Of a stretch of 11,888 bases of DNA, positions 1-6,700 are shown piece after piece. The DNA is taken from assembly GCA_965364515.1 (NCBI GenBank), contig CBDTXZ010000091.1, positions 1-11,888 on the forward strand. Reading direction: 5' to 3'. Position numbers and translations under genes: made by a program. How positions within the stretch are numbered: the stretch's first letter is position 1; every line of letters begins with the position of its first letter. The notes beneath the pieces are model-generated. The model did not search any database, was not told the origin of the DNA, and was given only the letters and a program-made list of their open reading frames with translations. Origin of the DNA: JAHEDH01 sp965364515. Lineage in GTDB: Bacteria > Actinomycetota > Acidimicrobiia > Spongiisociales > ZC4RG35.

Positions 1-113
1 TCCCGTGTCATGGGTCGCCGCACCCGGTGCGATGCCTTCTCGAACAGGACTGCGGGGTCCTCTGCTCGTAGGCGAAGCAGCTCTTCGAATCGCGCATCGT
101 CCAGAATGGTCAT
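1..113 (-). CDS. Partial N-terminus of an unidentified protein, runs off left edge
   Basis: An open frame on the minus strand starts at an ATG (113 to 111) and stays open to the window edge. It gives 37 residues beginning MTILDDARFEELLRLRAEDP and ending in RVRRPMTR. The same frame has a stop at 149-147 and no other usable start in between, so this ATG is the only candidate. The composition (charged, amphipathic, no low complexity) looks like real protein. The pattern 'LR.xDP...A..R.RRP' resembles, from memory, the N-terminus of the Cgl0158-type (beta/alpha)8 aldolase-like proteins found in actinobacterial inositol clusters, but that is only a lead. No strong ribosome binding site is visible. 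The start lies two bases from the ATG of the opposite-strand lipoprotein gene, so one of the two starts may be wrong or both may be leaderless. Confidence 0.42.
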   Translation of the reverse strand, partial: MTILDDARFEELLRLRAEDPAVLFEKASHRVRRPMTR

Positions 114-115
114 GT

Positions 116-658
116 ATGACGTTCCGAACGCTCGCCCTGATCGCGGTCATCCTCGCCGGTGGCTGCGGATCCGGCGACGGCGAACCGACGCTGGGATTCG
201 GATCGAACGCGCCGGGCGATCTCAGACAGCTCGCCACCGAGGTCTTCGCAACGGTCGCCGAGGCTCTGCCCGCCCGCGCCGGCTGCCTCGACGGAGTCGT
301 GGTGAGCGGCGCCTGGGAGCTCGAGGATCGCGCGCGCTACGCGCCGGAAGTCGAGGAGATCACCGTTCGAATCCCTGCCACGGCGGCGCAACTCGAGATC
401 TCGATCGTGCACGAGCTCACCCACCACCTCGAGTTCGTCTGTCCGCAGGACGACGATACGCGCCGGGAGTTCATGACGGCTCAGGGGCTCGACACCGACG
501 TCGACTGGTTCGCCGGAGCGACGTGGGAGACGACCCCATCCGAGCAGTGGGCTACGGCCGTCGTGCTTCACGTCCTGGGCCGGCCCGATGAACGCGCCCG
601 CATACACATCGGAGCCGATGCGATGGAGGTCGTCGCGACGTGGGCAACGGTGCCCTGA
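116..658 (+). CDS. Putative lipoprotein with HExxH zinc-metalloprotease motif
   Basis: A 180-residue protein of unknown family. ATG 116 is chosen because the hydrophobic signal (residues 4-16) begins right after it and leads to a lipobox-like LAGGC with Cys17, followed by a Gly/Ser/Asp stretch; export and lipid anchoring are likely. The -3 Ala and -2 Gly make the lipobox imperfect. The motif HELTH at 99-103 is a zincin signature (two His ligands and the catalytic Glu). A downstream Glu143 in SEQWA could be the third zinc ligand, as in gluzincins. Cys57 and Cys109 could form a disulfide. The domain is short, so it may be a compact peptidase or a degenerate relative. The frame extends upstream to a GTG at 5, but that part lacks a signal sequence and overlaps the opposite-strand frame. 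It converges on the ABC ATPase gene with 14 bp between stops and has no obvious role in inositol metabolism. Confidence 0.7.
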   Translation: MTFRTLALIAVILAGGCGSGDGEPTLGFGSNAPGDLRQLATEVFATVAEALPARAGCLDGVVVSGAWELEDRARYAPEVEEITVRIPATAAQLEISIVHELTHHLEFVCPQDDDTRREFMTAQGLDTDVDWFAGATWETTPSEQWATAVVLHVLGRPDERARIHIGADAMEVVATWATVP

Positions 659-672
659 TCGTGACGATCCGC

Positions 673-1524
673 TCACTCCGATCCTGCCTCCTGCCGGAAC
701 TGCTCTGCGGCCCTTGCCAGGTTCTCGTCTTCTTCTCCGCGAGAGGCGGACTCGAGCTCGTGTGAGAGCGCTTCGAGATCAGCACCACCGGCCATCATCT
801 GGACGAGTTGTTCGAGCGGGATCTCCTCTTTGCTGTAGTCGCCGAACACCTGCCCACGGCGGAGGATGACGAAGTGATCGCCCACCGGATAGGCATGGTG
901 GGGGTTGTGGGTGATGAAGATCACGCCGATTCCCCGCTGCTTGGCCTGGAGGATGTACTTGAGAACCACTCCGGCCTGCTTCACACCGAGCGCCGCCGTG
1001 GGCTCGTCCAGGATCAACACCTTGGCGCCGAAGTAGACGGCACGGGCGATGGCGACCGATTGGCGTTCGCCACCCGACAGCGTTCCAACCGGCTGATCGG
1101 GATCGCGGATGTCGATGCCCATCTTGCTCATCTCTTCACGGGTGATCTGCTTGGCCTTGTCCACATCGAATCTGCGGAAGGGGCCGAAGCCCTTCGTCGG
1201 CTCGGAGCCGAGGAAGAAGTTCCGCCAGATCGACATCAGCGGGATCATCGCAAGGTCCTGATACACCGTTGCGATGCCGAGATCGAGCGCCTCGCGGGGC
1301 GAACTGAACTCGACTTCCTCACCTTGGAACTTGTAGCTGCCCTCGGTCGGCGTGTGGACGCCCGACAAGGTCTTGATGAGCGTCGACTTCCCGGCGCCGT
1401 TGTCGCCGAGCAGACAGGTCACCTCTCCCGGGCGTACGAACATCGAGACGCCCTTGAGCGCGATGACGGAACCGAAGAACTTCGAGACTTCGTTGATTTC
1501 GAGAATCGGGGTCTTGTCAGTCAT
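673..1524 (-). CDS. Sugar ABC transporter ATP-binding protein, single ABC domain
   Basis: A 283-residue cytoplasmic ATPase that powers the adjacent permease. Walker A is GDNGAGKST (40-48), the Q-loop Gln is at 89, the signature LSGGERQ at 149-155, Walker B LILDEP at 170-175 and the switch His at 206. It is closest to the ATPases of the ribose/fructose/inositol-type (CUT2) importers. Many CUT2 ATPases (RbsA, MglA) carry two fused ABC domains of about 500 residues; this one has a single domain, like FrcA, and presumably works as a homodimer. After residue 250 comes a charged, Glu-rich tail with helical character and no recognised domain. The ATG follows the permease stop after three bases, so translation is probably coupled. 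It is the last gene of the operon. The substrate cannot be read from the ATPase; inositol is inferred from the neighbours. Confidence 0.93.
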   Translation of the reverse strand: MTDKTPILEINEVSKFFGSVIALKGVSMFVRPGEVTCLLGDNGAGKSTLIKTLSGVHTPTEGSYKFQGEEVEFSSPREALDLGIATVYQDLAMIPLMSIWRNFFLGSEPTKGFGPFRRFDVDKAKQITREEMSKMGIDIRDPDQPVGTLSGGERQSVAIARAVYFGAKVLILDEPTAALGVKQAGVVLKYILQAKQRGIGVIFITHNPHHAYPVGDHFVILRRGQVFGDYSKEEIPLEQLVQMMAGGADLEALSHELESASRGEEDENLARAAEQFRQEAGSE

Positions 1525-1527
1525 CGA

Positions 1528-2598
1528 TCACCGCTTCTGTGCTTGTTGACGGACGAAGTTGTTGAAGATCACGGCCACCACCAGGATCCCGCCGACGAAC
1601 ACCTTGAACCAGTCTCCGTCGACACCGGTGATGATGATGCCTTGTTGCACCATCGCGAAGATGAGCGCACCGAGGGCGGCTCCGATGACCGAGCCGTAGC
1701 CTCCTGTCAGGAGGACTCCACCCACGACCGCTGCGATGATCGCATTGAACTCCTGCAGTTCTCCTCGCAGCGAGTCGGCTCCCTTGAACTGCGTCACCTG
1801 CATGAACGCCACCAGGAACGCCGCGAATGCCGTGGTCATGAACAGCGCGACCTTCAGCTTGAAGACGGGAACACCAACGTTTCTCGAGGCGTTGTCGTCG
1901 CCGCCGACGCCGAAGATCCAGTTTCCGATGGCGGTCCGAGTGAGGATCCAGGTCGCGATGACCGTGGCGATGACCCACCACACGATGGCGATGTCGAATC
2001 TCGCCCCGAGCACTTCGATCTTCTGACCGAAGATTGCGTTGATCGTCTCAAACCCGGGGATGTCGTCGAACGAGCCAAGCTGCGTCCGGTTGGTCAGCGT
2101 CCGGGGAATGGCGGTCGCCAGTCCCCGGAACACGAACAGCGCTCCGAGGGTGATGATGAACGACGGCAATTTGGTCGTCAGCACCAACAGGCCGTTGAGG
2201 AAGCCGACCCCGAGGGTGATCAGCAGCGCAACGATCAGTGCGGGGAACAGTGCCCACCCGTAGCCGCCGGCCGAAGTCGATGTCACGAGAAGCATGATCG
2301 CCATTCCGGAGAAACCGACCACCGAACCGACCGAGAGGTCGAACTCCCCTGAGATCATCAGCAAGGCGACGGCGACGGCGAGGATTCCGAGCGGAGCGGC
2401 TCGGTTCAGGATGGCGGCAGTGGTCGGCCAGCTGACGAAGTTGTTGTCGCTCGCGACGATCGCAAAGAAGACCCAAACCACGACGAGGGCGACCAGGGCA
2501 CCGAACTCGGGTCTCGTCAGAAGCCTCGTGAGGGATCCAACCTGTCTCACCCGCTCGTCCGACGGTTTGGTCGGCGGCGGAGCTGTTTCTGTTGCCAC
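1528..2598 (-). CDS. Sugar ABC transporter permease, RbsC family
   Basis: A 356-residue integral membrane protein of the BPD_transp_2 type. Hydrophobic segments lie near residues 32-50, 62-81, 93-106, 115-141, 146-162, 203-220, 250-268, 284-321 and 331-348, an architecture typical of RbsC-like permeases. MISGEFDLSVGSVVG (81-95) matches the conserved 'GGIDLSVGS' motif of the family. The loop GGDDNASRNVGVPVFKLK (232-249) corresponds to the coupling helix that contacts the ATPase. The start is a GTG preceded at close range by the strong site GAGGAAGG, and the N-terminal 30 residues are a charged cytoplasmic segment. It is transcribed after the binding protein, separated by about 90 bp holding a 32-bp palindrome, and ends three bases before the ATPase start. 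Substrate inferred from context: an inositol or related polyol. Confidence 0.93.
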   Translation of the reverse strand: MATETAPPPTKPSDERVRQVGSLTRLLTRPEFGALVALVVVWVFFAIVASDNNFVSWPTTAAILNRAAPLGILAVAVALLMISGEFDLSVGSVVGFSGMAIMLLVTSTSAGGYGWALFPALIVALLITLGVGFLNGLLVLTTKLPSFIITLGALFVFRGLATAIPRTLTNRTQLGSFDDIPGFETINAIFGQKIEVLGARFDIAIVWWVIATVIATWILTRTAIGNWIFGVGGDDNASRNVGVPVFKLKVALFMTTAFAAFLVAFMQVTQFKGADSLRGELQEFNAIIAAVVGGVLLTGGYGSVIGAALGALIFAMVQQGIIITGVDGDWFKVFVGGILVVAVIFNNFVRQQAQKR

Positions 2599-2646
2599 GT
2601 TTCCTTCCTCTCATTGTCTGTTCGAGGCACGCACGTCCCCGAACGC

Positions 2647-2678
2647 CGATGGGGGGCCCGGTACCGGGCCCCCCATCG
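2647..2678. repeat. Perfect 32-bp GC-rich palindrome between binding-protein and permease genes
   Basis: The left arm CGATGGGGGGCCCGGT is followed directly by its exact reverse complement, with the centre between 2662 and 2663. In the minus-strand mRNA this folds into a very stable hairpin 10 bases after the binding-protein stop codon. No U-run follows it in the direction of transcription, so it is not a canonical intrinsic terminator. Stem-loops at this position in binding-protein-dependent transporter operons commonly protect the upstream message from 3' exonucleases or partly stop transcription, giving more binding protein than permease. That role is inferred here. Confidence 0.8.
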
Positions 2679-2687
2679 AGGTCGTTC

Positions 2688-3761
2688 TCAGCGCAGACCC
2701 TGCTCCGAGAACCCGATCACGTCGGCTGCGGTTTCCGCAGTGACGATCTGGGGACCGGTCAGGATCACCCTGTCCACCGATCCGAGCGGCAGAGCGCCCG
2801 TGTCGAGGAACTTGGTGAGCAGCACGATGGGCAGATAGCCCTGCAGGTACTGCGCCTGGTCGATGGCAAACAGCATGTCACCGTCGATGATCGCCTGGAG
2901 CACTTCCGGACCGAGGTCGAACGTTGCGAGCGCAACGTCGGCCCCGACGTTCTGCACCGCGGCGAGCGTCGGGATGGCACCGGTTGGGCCGAGCGCCAGG
3001 ATCCCGTTGACGTCGGCGTTTGCCGAGATGGCACCTTCGACGGACGCCTGGGTTCCGGCAGGATCGGCGAGATCGACGGGAATGACCTCAACGCTTCCAC
3101 CGAGACCGTCCGTGAATCCCTGACACCGCTGGTCGAGCGCGGTGTTGCCGACTTCCTGGTTGATACAGAGTGCGACCGTGACGCCTTCGGCCGCCATCCG
3201 CTGACCTGCGATCAGGCCGGCGGCATACTCGGTCTGACCGACGTGGACGAGCACGCCGAGATCAGCGAAGTCGTCAGATCCCGAGTTCATCGAGATGACC
3301 GGGATGCCGGCTGCGACTGCAGCTTCAACCGAGTCCGCAAGGGCCTCTGGGTCCGGGAGGGTCACGACCAGTCCGTCGGGCTGGGATGCGACCGCTGCGT
3401 CGATGATCTGGCTCATCTCCACCATGTCGAAGCTCCCGGGCGCCTGGTATTCGACCGTCACACCCATGTCGTCGGCAGCAGCCGAAACGCCGTTCGCTGC
3501 GACCGACCAGAACGGATCGGACGACTGACCGTGCGACACCACCACGAAGCGGTAGTCGCGTTGTGATACCGCGCCGTCGTCGTCATCGGCGGGCTCGTCG
3601 TCACCGCCACCGGTGTCGGTGTCTCCGCCGCTTGCCTGAGTGGTGGCGGTGTCGCCGCCACCGGCGTCCGTCTCGTCGGTGCCTTCATCGTCGACCGACG
3701 TACATGCGGCCAGGACAAGTGAGAGCACGGCCAGCAATGCCAGCAATCGTCTCAGTTTCAT
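2688..3761 (-). CDS. Sugar ABC transporter substrate-binding lipoprotein, Peripla_BP_4 type
   Basis: A 357-residue extracytoplasmic binding protein. The chosen ATG at 3761 has the site AGGAGAG just upstream and begins a classic lipoprotein signal: MKLRR, a hydrophobic core, then LVLAAC with lipidated Cys20. An upstream in-frame start at 3833 would overlap the preceding gene. Residues 21-69 are a flexible Asp/Gly/Thr-rich linker. The binding domain starts at YRFVVVSHG (70) and shows the type-I fold pattern: DPFW at 82-85, QIIDAAVASQPDGLVV (118-133), AAGIPVISMNSG (150-161), GQRMA (186-190), Asp251 and Asn252 ahead of GILALGPTGA, and the C-terminal ATFDLGPEVL (279-288) and AIDQAQYLQGY (299-309). 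These features fit the ribose/inositol-binding family. It follows the IolE-like gene after 58 bp and precedes the permease, so delivery of an inositol-type ligand is the best inference. Confidence 0.92.
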   Translation of the reverse strand: MKLRRLLALLAVLSLVLAACTSVDDEGTDETDAGGGDTATTQASGGDTDTGGGDDEPADDDDGAVSQRDYRFVVVSHGQSSDPFWSVAANGVSAAADDMGVTVEYQAPGSFDMVEMSQIIDAAVASQPDGLVVTLPDPEALADSVEAAVAAGIPVISMNSGSDDFADLGVLVHVGQTEYAAGLIAGQRMAAEGVTVALCINQEVGNTALDQRCQGFTDGLGGSVEVIPVDLADPAGTQASVEGAISANADVNGILALGPTGAIPTLAAVQNVGADVALATFDLGPEVLQAIIDGDMLFAIDQAQYLQGYLPIVLLTKFLDTGALPLGSVDRVILTGPQIVTAETAADVIGFSEQGLR

Positions 3762-3813
3762 ATGTCTCTCCTCGTGTTGACTTGCGCCCTTGAGGCGCTC
3801 CTCTCTCCGGTGA

Positions 3814-3830
3814 CGGCCGTCATTCGGCCG
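3814..3830 (-). repeat. Hairpin-forming inverted repeat overlapping the IolE-like stop codon
   Basis: CGGCCG at 3814-3819 is repeated at 3825-3830 around a five-base loop. In the minus-strand message the UGA stop of the IolE-like gene lies in or at the edge of the loop. A second small inverted repeat, GCGCC/GGCGC, lies at 3784-3798 in the same intercistronic gap. Both sit between the catabolic and transport parts of the operon. They may be mRNA processing or stability elements, though short GC-rich repeats are frequent by chance in such DNA. Confidence 0.35.
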
Positions 3831-4740
3831 CATCTTCCTGAGCCGTGCTCGCCTGGGCGGCGAGCCCCCTCAGAAAATCGATGCTACGACGGGCATCTTC
3901 GACAGGTCCCGAATTCGGGGGTGGATCTCTGTCGAGTGCGACATCCTGTTCGAGGACGTACCAGCCAGCGAAGCCGGATCGCTCCAGCTCGAGGATCGTG
4001 CCCTCGATGTCGACGCTGCCTTCGCCGAGCGGTCTGAACATGCCGTCGATGACGGCCTGGCGGAATCCGACAGCTCCACCACGGACCCGTTCTGCGAACT
4101 CGAGGTCAAGGTCTTTGAGGTGCACGTGATGGATTCGATCGCCCGCACGGGCGATCAGGTCGGCGATGTCGACCTCGGCCAGGGCGAGATGTCCGGTGTC
4201 CAGGCAGAACCCGAGGTTCGAGCGCTCGATCATGCGGTCGACGTCGGATTGGTTCGCTACGGCCATGCCCCAATGAGGGTGGACGGCCACTTGCACGCCG
4301 CATCTGTCGGCGATCGATCCGAGTTCCGTGAGATGCTCGAAGAAGGTGTCCCATTGGGCCTCGTCGAGAGAGACCGATACGTCGTATCCGGGGAGGTTGG
4401 AGTCGGCCCCCACGACGGCGATGCGCGCGCCACCTGCAGCCAGGGTCGCTGCGGCGCGCTGGAAATACTCGAGCTGATCTCGTACCAGATCTTGCTCGTA
4501 GAGCACCACGGGTATGAACCCGCCGACCAGTTCCAGTCCATGGCGATCGAGCCGCGACGTGACGGCCTCGGTGTCGTCGCCGAGATACCCGTCCGGACCG
4601 AGTTCGGTTGCTTTGAGGCCGACCTCGACCATCTCCGCCAACACCCGATCGGGGTCCATCAGATGACCCCAGCCGGGCGACCCGTCCACGCCCCAGGTGA
4701 TCGGCGCACCTGCCACCCGGTCGAGCAGTCCTCCGTTCAT
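3820..4740 (-). CDS. IolE-like inosose dehydratase / sugar phosphate isomerase-epimerase family TIM barrel
   Basis: A 306-residue cytoplasmic protein of the AP_endonuc_2 (xylose isomerase-like) TIM-barrel family. ATG 4740 is preceded by GGAGGAG, and it overlaps the stop of the upstream dehydrogenase gene in an ATGA junction, so translation is probably coupled. The N-terminus GAPITWGVDGSPGWG (11-25) and TELGPDGYLGDD (45-56) match the inosose dehydratase-like group of actinobacterial inositol clusters. VHPHWG is at 153-158. Probable metal-site residues are Asp181 in LDTGH, His207 in HVHLKD and Glu264 in VLEQD; GEGSVD is at 239-244. The predicted reaction is dehydration of 2-keto-myo-inositol (scyllo-inosose) to the trihydroxycyclohexanedione used by IolD. 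An inosose isomerase or epimerase role (IolI/IolH-like) is the main alternative. Being paired with IolG supports the inositol assignment. Confidence 0.78.
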   Translation of the reverse strand: MNGGLLDRVAGAPITWGVDGSPGWGHLMDPDRVLAEMVEVGLKATELGPDGYLGDDTEAVTSRLDRHGLELVGGFIPVVLYEQDLVRDQLEYFQRAAATLAAGGARIAVVGADSNLPGYDVSVSLDEAQWDTFFEHLTELGSIADRCGVQVAVHPHWGMAVANQSDVDRMIERSNLGFCLDTGHLALAEVDIADLIARAGDRIHHVHLKDLDLEFAERVRGGAVGFRQAVIDGMFRPLGEGSVDIEGTILELERSGFAGWYVLEQDVALDRDPPPNSGPVEDARRSIDFLRGLAAQASTAQEDAAE

Positions 4741-5726
4741 CGAATCTCCTCCAACTGCACGGGCCCTCCTCGATCGAGCGAGCGTTTGCACGCTTCGGCC
4801 ATGACGAGCGCGGCGCGAGCGTCGTGCACCGTGCACGGACTAGCGCTGTCGCCGCGTGCCATCGACAGAAAGGCATCGATTTCTGCGTGATAGCTCTCCC
4901 CGAAGCGGGGAAGCCATTCTGTGTACGGATCTCGGGGTGGTTCGGATTGGTTCGCCAGCCGGATCGGGGTGCGCTCGTCCCAGCCGACGGCGACGCTGTC
5001 CTTGGTCCCGTAGACCTCCATGCGCACGTCGTATCCGATCGGGTCCAGGCGGGTTCCGCTCAATGTCGCCATCGCCCCGGACTCGAGCCACAGCGTGACC
5101 ACGGTGACCGCGGTGTCGTTGTGGCGGCCCATGAGTTCGACACCTACGGTCGACCCGCCGGCGTGCACGGCGACGGCTTCCTGTCCCGAGACGAAGCGGA
5201 CGAGGTCGAAGTCGTGGATCAGTTGGTCCTTGAACTGTCCCCCGGAGACCGGGATGTACTCCTCGGGTGGCGGCCGGTGGTCGTGGTGCTGGCCGACGAT
5301 CAGCATCAACTCGCCCAGGCTGCCCTCGGCGACGGAGGCGTTCGCCGCCGCGAATCCGGAGTCGAACCGCCGATTGAATCCCATCATCACGGGGATACCT
5401 GCCCGCTCGACGGCTTCGATGGCTTTGTCGGTGGTGGCGAGCTCGATGGCGATCGGCTTCTCGCAGAACGCCGGAAGCCCGGCCTCGGCCGCCATGATGA
5501 GGTGCTCGGCGTGTGAGTCGGTGCTCGAGGCGATGAGCACGCCATCACAGTCTTTCATGAGGTGTTCGGCGGATTCGGCCTCGTCTGCCCCGATCGCCGC
5601 CGCCAGTTCGGCAGCTCTCCCCGGGAGGGGGTCGTACACGACGACCGTGTCCACGGTCTCGTTGCTGGCCAGCGTCTCGGCATGGAGCGACCCGATGCGC
5701 CCTGCGCCCAGCAGTCCGATCCTCAT
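4737..5726 (-). CDS. iolG: Inositol 2-dehydrogenase-like oxidoreductase, Gfo/Idh/MocA family
   Basis: A 329-residue NAD(P)-dependent oxidoreductase, predicted to oxidise myo-inositol to 2-keto-myo-inositol. ATG 5726 is chosen because the Rossmann motif GLLGAGRIGS (4-13) begins at once after it, with GAGGAA upstream; the longer in-frame reading would run through the operators. The family's EKP motif is at 89-91 (Lys90). FNRRFD is at 117-122, and the C-terminal-domain motif GGQFKDQLIHDFD (162-174) carries Asp167 and His171. Lys90, Asp167 and His171 correspond to the Lys-Asp-His catalytic set of characterised IolG. The IHDFD motif and the 329-residue length are typical of IolG and less so of the other two dehydrogenases here. 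It is the first gene of a five-gene operon, with two operator palindromes in its upstream region. Confidence 0.85.
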   Translation of the reverse strand: MRIGLLGAGRIGSLHAETLASNETVDTVVVYDPLPGRAAELAAAIGADEAESAEHLMKDCDGVLIASSTDSHAEHLIMAAEAGLPAFCEKPIAIELATTDKAIEAVERAGIPVMMGFNRRFDSGFAAANASVAEGSLGELMLIVGQHHDHRPPPEEYIPVSGGQFKDQLIHDFDLVRFVSGQEAVAVHAGGSTVGVELMGRHNDTAVTVVTLWLESGAMATLSGTRLDPIGYDVRMEVYGTKDSVAVGWDERTPIRLANQSEPPRDPYTEWLPRFGESYHAEIDAFLSMARGDSASPCTVHDARAALVMAEACKRSLDRGGPVQLEEIR

Positions 5727-5765
5727 GCGGTGTTCCTCGGCATGGTCTCCGTGTGCCTCTCGTGG

Positions 5766-5777
5766 TGGAACGTTCCA
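5766..5777. promoter_or_regulatory. Operator palindrome copy 1 (TGGAACGTTCCA)
   Basis: A perfect 12-bp palindrome centred on a CG step, 39 bp upstream of the iolG-like start and centred 44 bp from copy 2. Even dyads with a central CG are the usual shape of LacI-family operators. It lies in the predicted 5' leader, where a bound repressor could act as a roadblock or pair with copy 2. Confidence 0.75.
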
Positions 5778-5807
5778 ACTATGCAGCACGTTTCGCGAGC
5801 CCGTTGG

Positions 5808-5823
5808 ATTGGAACGTTCCAAT
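5808..5823. promoter_or_regulatory. Operator palindrome copy 2 (ATTGGAACGTTCCAAT)
   Basis: A perfect 16-bp palindrome, the longest of the three copies. It shares the 12-bp core TGGAACGTTCCA with copies 1 and 3. It lies just downstream of the predicted start of transcription for the iolG-led operon (about +6 to +21), a position where a repressor blocks RNA polymerase. Confidence 0.82.
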
Positions 5824-5834
5824 TTCGGATGGCG

Positions 5835-5864
5835 ACGCTACTTGTGCGGTTCCCCGGCTGTCAA
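5835..5864 (-). promoter_or_regulatory. Predicted sigma70-type promoter of the iolG-transporter operon
   Basis: On the minus strand a perfect -35 box TTGACA (5864 to 5859) is followed after 18 bp by TAGCGT (5840 to 5835), which keeps the TA...T positions of a -10 box. Transcription would begin near 5828, giving a leader of about 100 nt that contains both operator copies. The -10 match is only moderate, so the exact start is uncertain. Confidence 0.55.
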
Positions 5865-5902
5865 GGGATTCTTCGAAGGACCCGATCTTCAGGCGTTGAT
5901 CG

Positions 5903-6700
5903 TCAACCCAACTGACGTTTTCCGGCGATCTCGGCCGCCAGCTCCTCGATCGCCGCGATGGCGTGCTCGGCGTCGTCGGCCGGCGAACATTCGAGGCCGA
6001 TCGGGCCGTCGTATCCCAGCTCCGCCAGCTGTTCGAGGACGTATCGGTACTCGATCTCTCCGGTGCCGGGCTCGTGGCGGCCGGGATGGTCGGCCACCTG
6101 GACGTACTTGACGTGGTCGATCCCTTCGGTCAGGTGGCCGGTCAGGTCACCCTCGGAGATCTGGAGGTGATAGAGGTCCCAGTTGATGCCGAGCGCCTCG
6201 GAACCGACCGAACGACACACCTCGATCACGTCTCTACTCGTCGGGAGCGAGTAGCCGGGATGATCGACCCGCAGGTTCATCGGCTCCACCATCAGAGACA
6301 CGTCGGCGGCCTCCGCCAGATCCACGACCGAGGCCAGTGCCTCGATCACTCCGGAAACCACGTCTGAGCCGTTCTCTCCGGGACGAAGGTAGGGACCGTT
6401 GATGTTGATGAGAGGCGCGTCCAGTGTCACCGCAGCCTCGATCGCTGCGGCGATCCCATCCCGGAAACCCGCGTGGTCCTCGTGGAGGCGCGGCTCGAAG
6501 TCCCAGCCGCCGATCTGGGTGATCCCGATCCCGTGGTCTTGGGTCACGCGGGCGAGTGTGGAGATGTCCCAGTTCGGCCAGTACCAGATCTCTGCGAGCC
6601 CGAATCCGGCGTCGGCGGCGGCTCGCACACGGTCGATCCGGGAGAGATCCGGCCACCACATCTCGAGGTTCACTGCGAAGCGGTCGAGGGCAGCGCTCAC
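5903..6700 (-). CDS. Hydroxypyruvate isomerase-like sugar isomerase, TIM barrel
   Basis: A 265-residue cytoplasmic protein of the AP_endonuc_2 superfamily, close to the hydroxypyruvate isomerase (Hyi/OtnI) group. The GTG at 6700 overlaps the upstream dehydrogenase stop in a GTGA junction and has GAGGTG about seven bases upstream. The in-frame extension to 6988 is Arg/Pro-rich out-of-frame translation of the neighbouring gene. Probable metal ligands are Glu139 in MVEPMN, Asp175 in NWDLYH, Gln201 in VQVADHPGRHEPGTGE and Glu237 in GLEC, the Glu-Asp-Gln-Glu pattern expected for Hyi relatives. DHPGY (146-150) and EGDL (183-186) also fit. The cluster has no sign of glyoxylate or tetronate metabolism, so isomerisation of a keto-inositol or a product of the partner dehydrogenase is more likely than hydroxypyruvate; that is inference. 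Confidence 0.82.
   Translation of the reverse strand: MSAALDRFAVNLEMWWPDLSRIDRVRAAADAGFGLAEIWYWPNWDISTLARVTQDHGIGITQIGGWDFEPRLHEDHAGFRDGIAAAIEAAVTLDAPLININGPYLRPGENGSDVVSGVIEALASVVDLAEAADVSLMVEPMNLRVDHPGYSLPTSRDVIEVCRSVGSEALGINWDLYHLQISEGDLTGHLTEGIDHVKYVQVADHPGRHEPGTGEIEYRYVLEQLAELGYDGPIGLECSPADDAEHAIAAIEELAAEIAGKRQLG

Noticed and set aside
657..669. Short inverted repeat GATCGT/ACGATC between the convergent lipoprotein and ATPase genes, considered as a terminator
   Set aside because: The loop would be a single base, the stem is short and no T-run follows on either strand.
808..2352. Long plus-strand open frame (514 codons) opposite the ABC ATPase and permease genes
   Set aside because: Its translation is rich in Asp/Glu/Arg/His with no recognisable motif, as expected antisense to high-GC coding DNA. 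The minus-strand frames have full ABC motifs and membrane segments.
2592..3566. Plus-strand open frame (324 codons) opposite the binding-protein gene
   Set aside because: It is antisense to a well-supported lipoprotein and has no plausible ribosome binding site or domain.
5778..5784. TGCATAGT-like extended -10 element between the two operators on the minus strand
   Set aside because: No acceptable -35 lies at the right distance, whereas the TTGACA promoter at 5835-5864 fits better. A secondary start here is not excluded.
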